NCBI RefSeq assembly: GCF_026385525.1
Contig: NZ_JANIDY010000001.1
Coordinates: 930,001 to 994,000, forward strand
Direction of reading: 5' to 3'
DNA: 64,000 bases
DNA from: Bombella pluederhausensis
Lineage (GTDB): Bacteria; Pseudomonadota; Alphaproteobacteria; Acetobacterales; Acetobacteraceae
A program made the position numbers and the translations under genes. Every line of letters begins with the position of its first letter. The stretch's first letter is position 1. The notes below the pieces were generated by a model. That model had not been told where the DNA came from. It did not search any database and saw nothing but the letters and a program-made list of their open reading frames with translations. Positions 1-9,187 of the stretch are shown one piece after another.

Positions 1-341
1 CAGGCCTGCTGGGAACAGCATTCACGATGGTAGAGGATTTTTTCAGGAAACCCTTCATCGAAGCAGGTATCGACATCTTCATTCCCGACGAAGATGGCAT
101 CCGATTCCTATCGGAGAAAATAGCCTCTGAATTGGAGGTTGGGATCGTCAACCCCGCTACACAAAAGAAAATCCTCGAAATTATCAATGAGATGCAGCGG
201 CAGCATAACATAGAGGCCATAATTCTGGGCTGTACAGAACTGCCACTCCTGTTCTCAGATCAACCAATTCCTTTACCATGTCTGGACACGCTGAGCATCC
301 ATACGGAAGCTCTTCTCTCAGCAATGAATACCCATTGCTAA
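1..341 (+). CDS. Asp/Glu racemase family protein, 3' part (partial)
   Basis: The reading frame is open from the left edge, so the true start lies outside the window. The visible residues begin GLLGTAFTM, the second conserved block of aspartate/glutamate racemases. The C-terminal catalytic cysteine block ILGCTELPLL is present near residue 75 counted from the internal Met at 27. Family members interconvert L- and D-amino acids with two cysteines and no cofactor; the first cysteine would lie upstream of the window. It faces the convergent permease gene with a gap of about 60 bases. The substrate (Asp, Glu or other) cannot be decided from this fragment. Confidence 0.85.
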   Translation, partial: GLLGTAFTMVEDFFRKPFIEAGIDIFIPDEDGIRFLSEKIASELEVGIVNPATQKKILEIINEMQRQHNIEAIILGCTELPLLFSDQPIPLPCLDTLSIHTEALLSAMNTHC

Positions 342-404
342 AAACAGATCCACACAAGGAGCCATTAAAATGGCTCCCTCATGCAATAAGCCATAAAGCT
401 ATCA

Positions 405-1811
405 TCAGCAGGCAGACAACAGGAACAGGCAGGACAGCAGCATCAGGGCCAGCACCACAAAGATGGAGACATAAAGAACCATCTTCTGAATCCAATGCCT
501 GTCCGTCCCTGTCGCTCCCGGAATGAGCTGCAAGGCCATCTCAATCTTGCTGGGAGAGGCCATCAGCAGGAACGATGCTGCAACATTATGGATACCCATG
601 AACCACAGCACGCTGAAATGCAGCGAACGGGCAATATCCGCCTGAGTTGCCGCAAACATGGCATTGGCCCCGCTATTGGACCCCGTCACGAAACCACCTA
701 ATGCCGCCACCAGAGGCGCCATCACAGCATAACCCGGCCCGGCCTGTGCCAGTGTTCTGGCAAGGCACTCCGCCATGCCGGATATGGACATCAAAATACC
801 GATGACAAGAAACAGCCCCGTTACGGAGGCACTCTGCACCCATGAGTCCCATGCTTTCCGCACAGGTGACCTCTGAGGCAATCCTTTTGCCGCAAACAAA
901 GATGCCACGAACAGCCAGACGGCTGGAGACGCCAGATAATGCCAGCCAGCAGGCAGTTTCAGCAGTCCCACAATCCAGCTCGTCAGCAGAACACCAGACA
1001 GCAGGACAGCGTAACTATACAGAGCGTTGCGTCCTTCCCTGTTCAGATGAGGCACCTGCCTTTTACCGCCCAGCATCAGATAAAAGACAATCATGATAAG
1101 CGCCGCCAAAGCCCCAGCGGGCGCCGTGCCAACCACCAGATTCATCACGCTTATCAGCAGGCACAGGCACAGGCCGGACAAGAAGCCGTAGAACACATCC
1201 CGTCTGCGATGTTCGGCAGACCCGCTCAGCAGAGCTGCGGCCATACCTGTCAGCGTAAAGGGAATGAAACTGATGACCGCTGATACGATACCGAGCTTAT
1301 AGAAGGACACGTCAGCCATTGTGGCCGCAATCAGCGTGCCCGGTCCCATTGAGCCCCACGGAACAGCACACAACCCCATCAGGCCAATCACAGCCACCCG
1401 TGACGCCGACAGCCCTAAATGCACCAGCAAAGGAATGGCAATGGTAATGCCTATGCCAAACCCCGTCACAGATTCAGCAAAAGGCGTAATGCCATGAACA
1501 ATCAGCAGAATCGTGCCGATATTATTGCCAGACCGTTCCTCAATCCATTTTGCCAGAGCAGCCTGTCCCCTATTATGCTGAAGCACGTTGGACAGCAGCA
1601 GGCCACCAGCAATGATGGCAATGACTTCTGTCAGGATAGGCCCCCAGCGTAAGGATGCCGCTCCTATCTGGGATAAAGACAAAGGAAACGCCAATGCGAT
1701 GGCCATGATCGTTGCGACAACACCCAGCAGGGCCGCATGAAGTGCCTTCATTCTAAGCCCTAATGCCAGAATGGTCAGTAGAATGGGAAAGAAGCTGAGA
1801 AAAATGGTCAT
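405..1811 (-). CDS. L-lactate permease (LctP) family transporter
   Basis: This is a polytopic membrane protein of about 468 residues with a dozen or more hydrophobic segments. The blocks GFGIGITIAIPLL and GGFVTGSNSGANAMF match the conserved core of the LctP lactate/glycolate permeases (TC 2.A.14), although the protein is shorter than typical LctP (about 550 residues). It probably imports lactate or a similar 2-hydroxy acid across the inner membrane. The ATG at 1811 is preferred; a TTG at 1823 adds four residues. It is transcribed divergently from the XRE-cupin regulator across a 34-bp palindrome, which suggests that regulator controls it. Substrate specificity is inferred from family only. 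Confidence 0.75.
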   Translation of the reverse strand: MTIFLSFFPILLTILALGLRMKALHAALLGVVATIMAIALAFPLSLSQIGAASLRWGPILTEVIAIIAGGLLLSNVLQHNRGQAALAKWIEERSGNNIGTILLIVHGITPFAESVTGFGIGITIAIPLLVHLGLSASRVAVIGLMGLCAVPWGSMGPGTLIAATMADVSFYKLGIVSAVISFIPFTLTGMAAALLSGSAEHRRRDVFYGFLSGLCLCLLISVMNLVVGTAPAGALAALIMIVFYLMLGGKRQVPHLNREGRNALYSYAVLLSGVLLTSWIVGLLKLPAGWHYLASPAVWLFVASLFAAKGLPQRSPVRKAWDSWVQSASVTGLFLVIGILMSISGMAECLARTLAQAGPGYAVMAPLVAALGGFVTGSNSGANAMFAATQADIARSLHFSVLWFMGIHNVAASFLLMASPSKIEMALQLIPGATGTDRHWIQKMVLYVSIFVVLALMLLSCLFLLSAC

Positions 1812-1824
1812 CGGCCACCACAAC

Positions 1825-1858
1825 TTTCATATACGAAAACTAATTTTCTAATATGAAA
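1825..1858. promoter_or_regulatory. 34-bp palindrome between permease and XRE-cupin genes
   Basis: Outer arms TTTCATAT (1825-1832) and ATATGAAA (1851-1858) enclose inner arms GAAAA and TTTTC around CTAA. The whole element is a nearly perfect palindrome centred between the two divergent starts. The position and nested symmetry suggest the operator of the adjacent regulator overlapping both promoters. Confidence 0.65.
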
Positions 1859-1868
1859 ATTATCGGAG

Positions 1869-2432
1869 ATGAGTCAATTGGACAAGACACCACAGAAGCA
1901 TGATGCCACCTTTGGCAGTGCCATCCGCCTGCGCCGCAACCGTCTGGGGGTGACGCTGGATCAACTTTCAGAACAGACAGGTATTTCAACAGCCGTGCTC
2001 TCACGGGTTGAGCGGGGACATCACAGCCCTACCCTGCATAATGCCCTCAGCATTGCTCAGGGTCTGGGCTGTGAACTGATGGAACTCCTCCAGCACGACC
2101 CGACAGAGCTCGTCCGTGCCGGTGAGCACCTGCGCCTTGTTGACAAAGAAACGGGAATTGAACGGATTACTCTGGCCCGTCCCAATCCCAGTATCGAACT
2201 GCTGAAATATATCGTGCCGCCGGGCATGACATCCCGGCGCTTTGCAGCCCATGAATCCCGCAGTCAGGAAGTATTCCATATCCTGCAAGGTACACTCGAA
2301 ATCCACACAGCCCGAAAGACCCTGACACTTCAGGCGGGAGACACGGCGACCGTTCTCGTGGATATGGAACACTGGTTCCGCAATATCGGGTCAGAGCCTG
2401 CACATTTCGTGCTGATGATCATGGGGGGATGA
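1869..2432 (+). CDS. XRE-family regulator with C-terminal cupin domain
   Basis: This 187-residue protein has an N-terminal helix-turn-helix at about residues 17-72, including LSEQTGISTAVLSRVERG. A cupin-2 beta-barrel follows at about 108-185, with the HESRSQEVFHILQG block. Proteins of this build usually sense a small ligand in the cupin and repress a neighbouring transport or catabolic gene. The gene starts just downstream of a large palindrome and is divergent from the lactate-type permease, so local control of that permease is the natural inference. Its stop lies 10 bases from the convergent rmuC stop. Confidence 0.85.
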   Translation: MSQLDKTPQKHDATFGSAIRLRRNRLGVTLDQLSEQTGISTAVLSRVERGHHSPTLHNALSIAQGLGCELMELLQHDPTELVRAGEHLRLVDKETGIERITLARPNPSIELLKYIVPPGMTSRRFAAHESRSQEVFHILQGTLEIHTARKTLTLQAGDTATVLVDMEHWFRNIGSEPAHFVLMIMGG

Positions 2433-2442
2433 GCCGTCCCCC

Positions 2443-3954
2443 TCACTCGCTGGACTGCTCTATCTGTTCCGTAATTGGCTCGACAATCATGTTAAGGCGT
2501 TCTGTTTCAAAATCCATATGAGTCGTTTCCAGCTTGGGAAGATTTTTACTGACCTTGATCGAAAGATGCTTAAAACGATCCACCTTGCCATACAGGCCCT
2601 GCTGGCCTGCCAGTGCCGTGACGGTGCTGTTATAATGTTTGCTGGCCGTACCCAGAGTGCCGCCCAGTTTCTGTAGCCTCTCCGCAATGAGAGACACTGA
2701 ATTATAAATATCGCCTGCCCGCTCGCTGATTTCACGAGCCTCCGCATTGCTTCGCTCAATCATCCAGAGATTGGATACAGTCCGCAGAATGGGGATAAGT
2801 GTCGTGTGAGACACCAGTACGATCCCCTTCTTATATCCATACTCGAACAGGTCCCGGTTCGTCTTGAGAGCATCAATATAGGCCGGCTCAATCGGCATGA
2901 ACATGAGGACAAAGCTGGGGCTCCGGATGCCGATCAGATTGGTATAATCTTTGGACGCCAGATCATCTATGTGCTTGCGAACGGCTTTTACATGATCGCT
3001 CATCGCCAGCTGATAATCGACCTGACTCTCTGCCCCAATGGCCCGGTCATACGCATTCAGGGAAACCTTACTATCAATGATGATATGTTTCCCGTCTGGA
3101 AGCTTGATGAGATAGTCAGTCTGTTTCTGGCGACCTTCTGCGTCCTTGAAAGAACTCTGAACCTCGTAATGAGCGTCTTCCACCAAGCCACTCATTTCCA
3201 GAGTGCGGCGAAGCTGCGCCTCGCCCCAAGCCCCACGCTGCTGTGAATCCCCTTTCAGCGCAGAGGCAAGGCTGCTGGCTTCCTTGCTCATCTGAAGGCC
3301 AATATCCAGCACCTTCCTAATCTCGGCATTAAGGTGAGCATTACCCTGAAGTGAAGCGTCATGCACCTCGTTGATACGTTTCTGAAAACCCTCAATCTGC
3401 TCCCGGAAGGGCTTCAGCATGTTGGCAACATTGAGCTGGCTGGTATCGGCAAAGGTCTTGCCTTTTTCCTCAAAAATCCGGTTGGCCAGATTTTCGAACT
3501 CCTTCAACAGAGACTGTCTGGCCTCGCCAAGCTGCTGTATCTGCTCCCCAAAATGTTCCTCTTTTCTCTCCAATGTCGTTCTGGTTTCGACATAGTCACT
3601 TTGGAGAGCCACATAAGTCTGGGAGAGACTGTCATAGCGCTGGATATAACCGGCCAAGGCTTCTTTCGTCTCTTTCAACGTCTCACGGATTCCAGCCAGC
3701 TGGGTCTGGGCTGTCGTGGCTGAAAGTTCAGCCTCATGAAGGCTGCTCCTGCAATCTTCCAGCTCCTCCCCATATTCTTCGTTCTGATCGCTGATACGTT
3801 GGAGCTCATCCTCAGAATGCCGCAACCGAACAGCAAGCTCCGCTTTCTGATGTCCATGCCGTCTTGATGCCAATAGATAGCCAACAGAAAAAGCCAGCAG
3901 AGCCACAACCACAATAGTTATGAAGTCAATCAACAGGTCTAATATGGACATCAT
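2443..3954 (-). CDS. rmuC: DNA recombination protein RmuC
   Basis: This 503-residue protein has one N-terminal membrane helix (about residues 8-30) followed by a long coiled coil (about 35-170). The RmuC nuclease-like domain comes next, seen as GAWGEAQLRRTLEMSGL and IIIDSKVSLNAYDRA. RmuC proteins limit inversions and rearrangements at short repeats; the domain belongs to the PD-(D/E)xK-like fold, where DSK is a core motif. The start is ATGATG at 3954 with AGGGA upstream. It stands alone between the convergent XRE-cupin gene and the tRNA-Ser gene. Confidence 0.93.
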   Translation of the reverse strand: MMSILDLLIDFITIVVVALLAFSVGYLLASRRHGHQKAELAVRLRHSEDELQRISDQNEEYGEELEDCRSSLHEAELSATTAQTQLAGIRETLKETKEALAGYIQRYDSLSQTYVALQSDYVETRTTLERKEEHFGEQIQQLGEARQSLLKEFENLANRIFEEKGKTFADTSQLNVANMLKPFREQIEGFQKRINEVHDASLQGNAHLNAEIRKVLDIGLQMSKEASSLASALKGDSQQRGAWGEAQLRRTLEMSGLVEDAHYEVQSSFKDAEGRQKQTDYLIKLPDGKHIIIDSKVSLNAYDRAIGAESQVDYQLAMSDHVKAVRKHIDDLASKDYTNLIGIRSPSFVLMFMPIEPAYIDALKTNRDLFEYGYKKGIVLVSHTTLIPILRTVSNLWMIERSNAEAREISERAGDIYNSVSLIAERLQKLGGTLGTASKHYNSTVTALAGQQGLYGKVDRFKHLSIKVSKNLPKLETTHMDFETERLNMIVEPITEQIEQSSE

Positions 3955-4046
3955 TCAAATCCCTGAAAATCAGTAATATTCCTTTATCCCCGTTCATCTC
4001 AGGAATGACAAGGGCGCAACACACTGTAATATCAGAGGAATCATTC

Positions 4047-4136
4047 TGGCGGAGAGAGAGGGATTCGAACCCTCGGAACGCTTGCACGCTCAACGGTTTT
4101 CGAGACCGCCCCAATCGACCACTCTGGCACCTCTCC
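4047..4136 (-). tRNA. tRNA-Ser (CGA)
   Basis: The minus strand reads GGAGAGGTGCCGAGTGG at the 5' end. It continues with an anticodon loop carrying CGA (GTCTCGAAAA), a long variable arm typical of serine tRNAs, the T-loop GGTTCGAATCC and an encoded CCA. The acceptor stem pairs GGAGAGG with the 3' strand. Confidence 0.95.
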
Positions 4137-4271
4137 GGGGCTTGGGATGTCGAAACAGGATGCAACCTGTCATCACCAAGTAATGCCCCACCTTATGGCG
4201 ATATTCTGACAGGATGACAAGGGGCACATGCCCCCTCACCCTGCCTGCACACCGCAAATCCTGCTTTTTTA

Positions 4272-4300
4272 TTGACGATACGCAGGAAAAGCCCTATGGA
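4272..4300 (+). promoter_or_regulatory. Sigma-70-type promoter for rplU-rpmA
   Basis: A TTGACG -35 box (4272-4277) and a TATGGA -10 box (4295-4300) are separated by 17 bases. The predicted start gives a leader of about 130 bases before rplU. Confidence 0.6.
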
Positions 4301-4375
4301 GACCCTCTGTTCCTACGGTTTTCCGCTTCGCGCGGGGCTGTCTGAACCAATGACAAAAAGCGAGCGGGTCATCCT

Positions 4376-4395
4376 CTCTGCCTGCGATGGCAGAG
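4376..4395 (+). other. Hairpin in the rplU leader
   Basis: CTCTGCC and GGCAGAG pair perfectly around TGCGAT in the leader between the predicted promoter and rplU. Leader structures upstream of ribosomal protein genes can serve in feedback control, but no known L21 leader family is recognised here. Confidence 0.4.
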
Positions 4396-4435
4396 TTGAA
4401 GGCCAGAGGCTTCGGTAACATAAAGAGAGTTTTGC

Positions 4436-4747
4436 ATGTTTGCAGTCATCCGCACGGGCGGGAAACAGTATCGCGTTGCCAAGGACGCCATCCTGAAGGT
4501 TGAAAAGCTGGATGCCGAAGCTGGCAGCACAGTCACCTTCTCTGATGTTCTGATGGTTGGTGGTGAAGGCAGCACGAAGATCGGTGCGCCGCTGGTTGAA
4601 GGTGCAAGCGTCACCGCTGAGGTTGTCGCACAGGACCGTCTACCGACCGTCATCATCTTCAAGAAGCGCCGCCGTCAGAACAGCCGCCGTAAGAACGGCC
4701 ATCGTCAGCCGGTCACCGTTCTGCGCATTACCGCAATCAACGCGTAA
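4436..4747 (+). CDS. rplU: 50S ribosomal protein L21
   Basis: This 103-residue protein has the L21 start [14 protein letters not shown] and the basic, rRNA-binding segment [17 protein letters not shown] near residues 80-96. L21 binds 23S rRNA in the large subunit. An AAGAGAG ribosome site precedes the ATG. It is the first gene of the rplU-rpmA pair, 28 bases before rpmA, the usual bacterial arrangement next to obgE. Confidence 0.98.
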   Translation: MFAVIRTGGKQYRVAKDAILKVEKLDAEAGSTVTFSDVLMVGGEGSTKIGAPLVEGASVTAEVVAQDRLPTVIIFKKRRRQNSRRKNGHRQPVTVLRITAINA

Positions 4748-4775
4748 TTTCGCCCGTTCCTAAGGAGACACAGTC

Positions 4776-5042
4776 ATGGCACAAAAAAAAGCAGGTGGTT
4801 CCAGCCGTAACGGACGCGATAGCGCCGGCCGCCGTCTTGGTGTGAAGAAGTTTGGTGGCCAGAGCGTCATCGCTGGTAACATCATCATCCGTCAGCGCGG
4901 CACGAAGGTGCACCCGGGCGAGAACGTTGGTATGGGCCGTGACCATACCCTTTTCTCTCTGGTCGATGGTCGTGTCCGCTTCCAGCGTCGTGCTGGTGGC
5001 AAGGTGCATGTTTCCGTTGCACTGGCAGAAGCTGCCGAATAA
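4776..5042 (+). CDS. rpmA: 50S ribosomal protein L27
   Basis: This 88-residue protein begins [16 protein letters not shown], the flexible N-terminal tail of L27 that reaches the peptidyl-transferase centre. Conserved [15 protein letters not shown] and [15 protein letters not shown] blocks follow. A strong AAGGAG ribosome site precedes the start. It is cotranscribed with rplU and followed by a hairpin-plus-T-run before obgE. Confidence 0.98.
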   Translation: MAQKKAGGSSRNGRDSAGRRLGVKKFGGQSVIAGNIIIRQRGTKVHPGENVGMGRDHTLFSLVDGRVRFQRRAGGKVHVSVALAEAAE

Positions 5043-5076
5043 CGCACTCTGCCTGCCTTACAGGCACAGAGCATGA

Positions 5077-6153
<1,077 letters not shown>

Positions 6154-6162
6154 CACACATAC

Positions 6163-6199
6163 AAAAGGGCCGTGCAACATGACATCGCACGGCCCTTTT
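6163..6199. terminator. Bidirectional terminator between obgE and lutC
   Basis: AAAAGGGCCGTGC and GCACGGCCCTTTT form a perfect long stem around an 11-base loop. It has T-runs on both strands and lies between two convergent genes. Confidence 0.9.
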
Positions 6200-6221
6200 T
6201 ATATTCTGGCATCAGAAACCA

Positions 6222-6827
6222 TCAGGCCCAGATAACAGAGAGGCTCCTCACACCCTGCGCCCCACGGATCAGGACACCCTGAATATCAGCCGTGGCAGAA
6301 GGGCCGCTCATCAGCACGCCGTAACCTGCCGTCCGAAACTCTGAACGCTCCTGATAGGCGTTGTGCATGTTGCCCACCAGCTCATCTTTTGAGAGCAGAA
6401 CGATCAGATGCTGCGCCAGATGCACATCGGCCAGATGGTCTTTCAGTTCCACTTCGCTGAGAAAGACACCTCCCGTTTCCGCCACGCCAAAAGCAGCCCG
6501 TACGACCATGACATCCACCTTATCGGCCTGCTCATGCGTCTCCAGCTCCTCAATCCGCAACGTACCTTTTACTTCTGGTACAGCCGTGCAAAGATTACGC
6601 ATCTCCGGGAACACCCGCTTGATGGCCTGCTCAATCCCCTCACCTTCCTGCAAAGGCAGCATCTTGCCGCCCATCAGGGCCAGACTGACTTCGAACCGTT
6701 CCGGGCTGGCATCCTGCTCACCCAGCGTCACGACTGGCGGCAGAGGGTAAGCTCCCTCTTGCGGAGACTTCTTTTCCTTCAAACGCTGCATGATGACATC
6801 ACGAGCACTCATTGTCTCATCACTCAT
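6222..6827 (-). CDS. lutC: Lactate utilization protein LutC (LUD domain)
   Basis: This 201-residue LUD-domain protein ends with the family signature GPSATADIQGVLIRGAQG. LutC is the third subunit of the LutABC complex that oxidises L-lactate to pyruvate. Its ATG overlaps the lutB stop by four bases (ATGA), indicating translational coupling. It is the last gene of a three-gene leftward operon and is followed by a strong bidirectional terminator. Confidence 0.9.
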   Translation of the reverse strand: MSDETMSARDVIMQRLKEKKSPQEGAYPLPPVVTLGEQDASPERFEVSLALMGGKMLPLQEGEGIEQAIKRVFPEMRNLCTAVPEVKGTLRIEELETHEQADKVDVMVVRAAFGVAETGGVFLSEVELKDHLADVHLAQHLIVLLSKDELVGNMHNAYQERSEFRTAGYGVLMSGPSATADIQGVLIRGAQGVRSLSVIWA

Positions 6828-8233
6828 GCCTGTGTCTCCTCATGCTGCTTGGCCTTATTCAGGCGGTTCTTCTTATACCAGCTATGGAATGTCTCCTTCA
6901 CCGGGTGAGGCAGCTCACGATGTTTGCCCCATGGATTCAGATAATTATACAGCACAAAGCGAGGCATGGTTTTCAGGGCCACTTCCGTCCCGCTAATGGC
7001 CAGACGATACATGGTTGGCTGGGCCAGAAGCCGCCCCGCCATCTTCATAATCTCCCGTTTGACGAACGGAATCTCATGCCGCTCTGCCAGCACACGCCGC
7101 CATTTATAGAGCTGGTCGTGAATATCGATCTTCACCGGGCAGACATTGGTGCAGCTACCGTTCATCGTAGAGGCAAAAGGCAGGGTGCTGAACTTCTTAG
7201 CATTGAAGGTCGGGTCAATAATCGCCCCGATCGGCCCGGAATAGACAGACCCGTAAGACTGCCCACCGGAACGGCGATAGACCGGGCAGGTATTCATGCA
7301 GGCCCCGCAGCGGATGCATTTCAGCGAAGTCCAGAAATCATCCATCCCCAGACGTTCGGACCGGCCATTATCCACAAGGATGACGTGCATTTCCCCGCCC
7401 TTCTTGGGCTTACGGAAATGGGTCGTATACTGGGTGATTGGTGAACCAAGCGCACTACGGGACAGAAGCCGGATGAACACACCAAGGTCCGCCATGCGAG
7501 GAACCAGACGTTCAATCCCCAGTGTGGCGATATGCAGGTTCGGCAGATTGGCACTCAAGTCCGCATTACCCTCGTTAGTGCAGACGACAAAACTGCCCGT
7601 TTCCGCCACGAGGAAGTTACCGCCTGTCATGCCCGTGTCACCACTCAGCAGGACCGGACGGGCCGCATTACGCTGTGCTTCTGCCAGAGCGTGCGGGTCA
7701 TCAATATTCGGGTCGGTATTGTAATATTTGGCGAAAGTCTTCGCCACATCCGAAGTCAGCTTCTGAACCGCTGGTACGACCACATGACTGGGCAACTGAT
7801 TATCCAGCTGCTGGATGCGTTCACCGAGGTCTGTCTCGGTCACACTGATGCCTTTTGGCTCCAGATATTCCCGCATCTCGCACTCATCCGTAATCATCGA
7901 CTTACTCTTGATGATGGATGAATGACCATGATCCCTGAGGATCTTCTCCACTATGCGGTTATGTTCCGCACCATCCCGTGCCCAATGAACATGAATACCG
8001 TTACGGCGGGCATTCTCCTCAAACTGCTCCAGATACTGGGGCAAATGAGCCAGCGTATGTTCCTTCAGCCGAGATGCCTGCTCCCGCAGTTCCTGCCATT
8101 CCGGCATGATATGCATCTGCTCGTCACGCTTCTGGCGCATGTCCCACAGACGTTCATCATGGAAATGACGGTGCGGCTCATCTTTTAGAAACTCCGCCGC
8201 CAGCTTGGCATGAGGGACCGGTTTGTTGCTCAT
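6824..8233 (-). CDS. lutB: Lactate utilization iron-sulfur protein LutB
   Basis: This 469-residue protein combines an N-terminal LUD-type domain (GDTGMTGGNFLVAETGS near residues 198-214) with two C-terminal ferredoxin-like clusters, CIRCGACMNTCP and CTNVCPVKID. The cysteines would hold two [4Fe-4S] centres carrying electrons from lactate oxidation. It sits between lutA and lutC with four-base overlaps on both sides. Length and domain order match LutB/YkgF proteins. Confidence 0.95.
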   Translation of the reverse strand: MSNKPVPHAKLAAEFLKDEPHRHFHDERLWDMRQKRDEQMHIMPEWQELREQASRLKEHTLAHLPQYLEQFEENARRNGIHVHWARDGAEHNRIVEKILRDHGHSSIIKSKSMITDECEMREYLEPKGISVTETDLGERIQQLDNQLPSHVVVPAVQKLTSDVAKTFAKYYNTDPNIDDPHALAEAQRNAARPVLLSGDTGMTGGNFLVAETGSFVVCTNEGNADLSANLPNLHIATLGIERLVPRMADLGVFIRLLSRSALGSPITQYTTHFRKPKKGGEMHVILVDNGRSERLGMDDFWTSLKCIRCGACMNTCPVYRRSGGQSYGSVYSGPIGAIIDPTFNAKKFSTLPFASTMNGSCTNVCPVKIDIHDQLYKWRRVLAERHEIPFVKREIMKMAGRLLAQPTMYRLAISGTEVALKTMPRFVLYNYLNPWGKHRELPHPVKETFHSWYKKNRLNKAKQHEETQA

Positions 8234-8973
8234 GACCGTGCTCCATTCAGAATCTCTGCGATATGAATGAAGCGTATGGGCACGCCATTCCGCTCGGCAC
8301 AGCCCTGCTGATGCATCATGCAGGACGTATCAGCGGAGACAATATACTCTGCTCCTGCATCATGATGATCCGTCACTTTATCCAGCCCCATACGAGCAGA
8401 CACAGCTTCTTCCGTAACGGAATAAGTACCACCAAAACCACAGCATTCATCAGGACGTTTCGGCGCGGCAAATGAAATGCCCTTCACAGCAGAAAGAAGG
8501 GTCTTTGGTTTAGAAAAGAACGGCTCGCCCAACTCGGACATGCTGGCTGTCCGCAGAGCACGCAGTGTTGCACAGCTATTATGCATCCCGACCTTGTGAG
8601 GGAACTCTGCCCATGGGAATTCCCGCACCTTCAGAACATCATGAATGAACTCAACCAGCTCATATGTGTTCTTACGCACATGCCGGACTTCATCAGTCTG
8701 CTCGATGGCATCGAAATTATCCCGGATATGATGGACGCAGCTCCCTGATGGAGACACGATCACGTCATATTTCGAGAAATTACGGATGAAAAGAGCTTCC
8801 GTCTCTTTGGCATCACGATTGCATCCGGAATTCGCCATGGGCTGACCACAACAGGTCTGATCCATGGGATACTCAACCTCCTGCCCCAGCTTTTCCAGCA
8901 ACTCCAGCGTTGCAATACCCGTCTTGGGATAGAAAGCATCTATGTAGCAGGGAATAAATAAACCAATTTTCAT
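8230..8973 (-). CDS. lutA: Lactate utilization protein LutA (CCG domains)
   Basis: This 247-residue protein has two cysteine-rich CCG domains, CCGQPMANSGC near residues 41-51 and CCGFGGTYSV near 176-185. This is as in LutA/YkgE and the GlcF/HdrB superfamily, which bind an unusual iron-sulfur centre. It is the promoter-proximal gene of lutABC. A Fur-box-like palindrome lies about 107 bases upstream of the ATG. The only weak point is a poor ribosome site. Confidence 0.95.
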   Translation of the reverse strand: MKIGLFIPCYIDAFYPKTGIATLELLEKLGQEVEYPMDQTCCGQPMANSGCNRDAKETEALFIRNFSKYDVIVSPSGSCVHHIRDNFDAIEQTDEVRHVRKNTYELVEFIHDVLKVREFPWAEFPHKVGMHNSCATLRALRTASMSELGEPFFSKPKTLLSAVKGISFAAPKRPDECCGFGGTYSVTEEAVSARMGLDKVTDHHDAGAEYIVSADTSCMMHQQGCAERNGVPIRFIHIAEILNGARS

Positions 8974-9079
8974 AATGGTTCATTCTATGAAATCAGATAC
9001 TCAATATCAATAAAACAAAATGTGAGATTCATATATTCATTGCATATCGAACAATCAACATACTCACCATTTATATCAT

Positions 9080-9104
9080 CTAAATGATAATTACTATCAT
9101 TTAG
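9080..9104. promoter_or_regulatory. Fur-box-like palindrome upstream of lutABC
   Basis: CTAAATGATA and TATCATTTAG are perfect 10-base arms around ATTAC. The core TGATAATTACTATCA matches the 7-1-7 Fur box TGATAATnATTATCA at all defined positions but one. Its position between the lutA start and the alsS terminator fits an operator for lutABC. Confidence 0.55.
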
Positions 9105-9120
9105 GCTGGAATGATAAAGA

Positions 9121-9146
9121 AAAAGGGGCACAAAAGTGCCCCTTTT
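9121..9146 (-). terminator. Terminator after alsS
   Basis: AAAAGGGGCAC, loop AAAA and GTGCCCCTTTT form a perfect stem with T-runs on both strands. It is 42 bases beyond the alsS stop and so ends the leftward alsD-alsS transcript. Confidence 0.85.
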
Positions 9147-9187
9147 CTTCAAAAAACTCTACTTTATCAGCAGATAATTTGGAAACC

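Noticed and set aside
4369-4435. A known riboswitch in the rplU leader
   Set aside because: Only one simple hairpin is seen and no conserved riboswitch core can be recognised.
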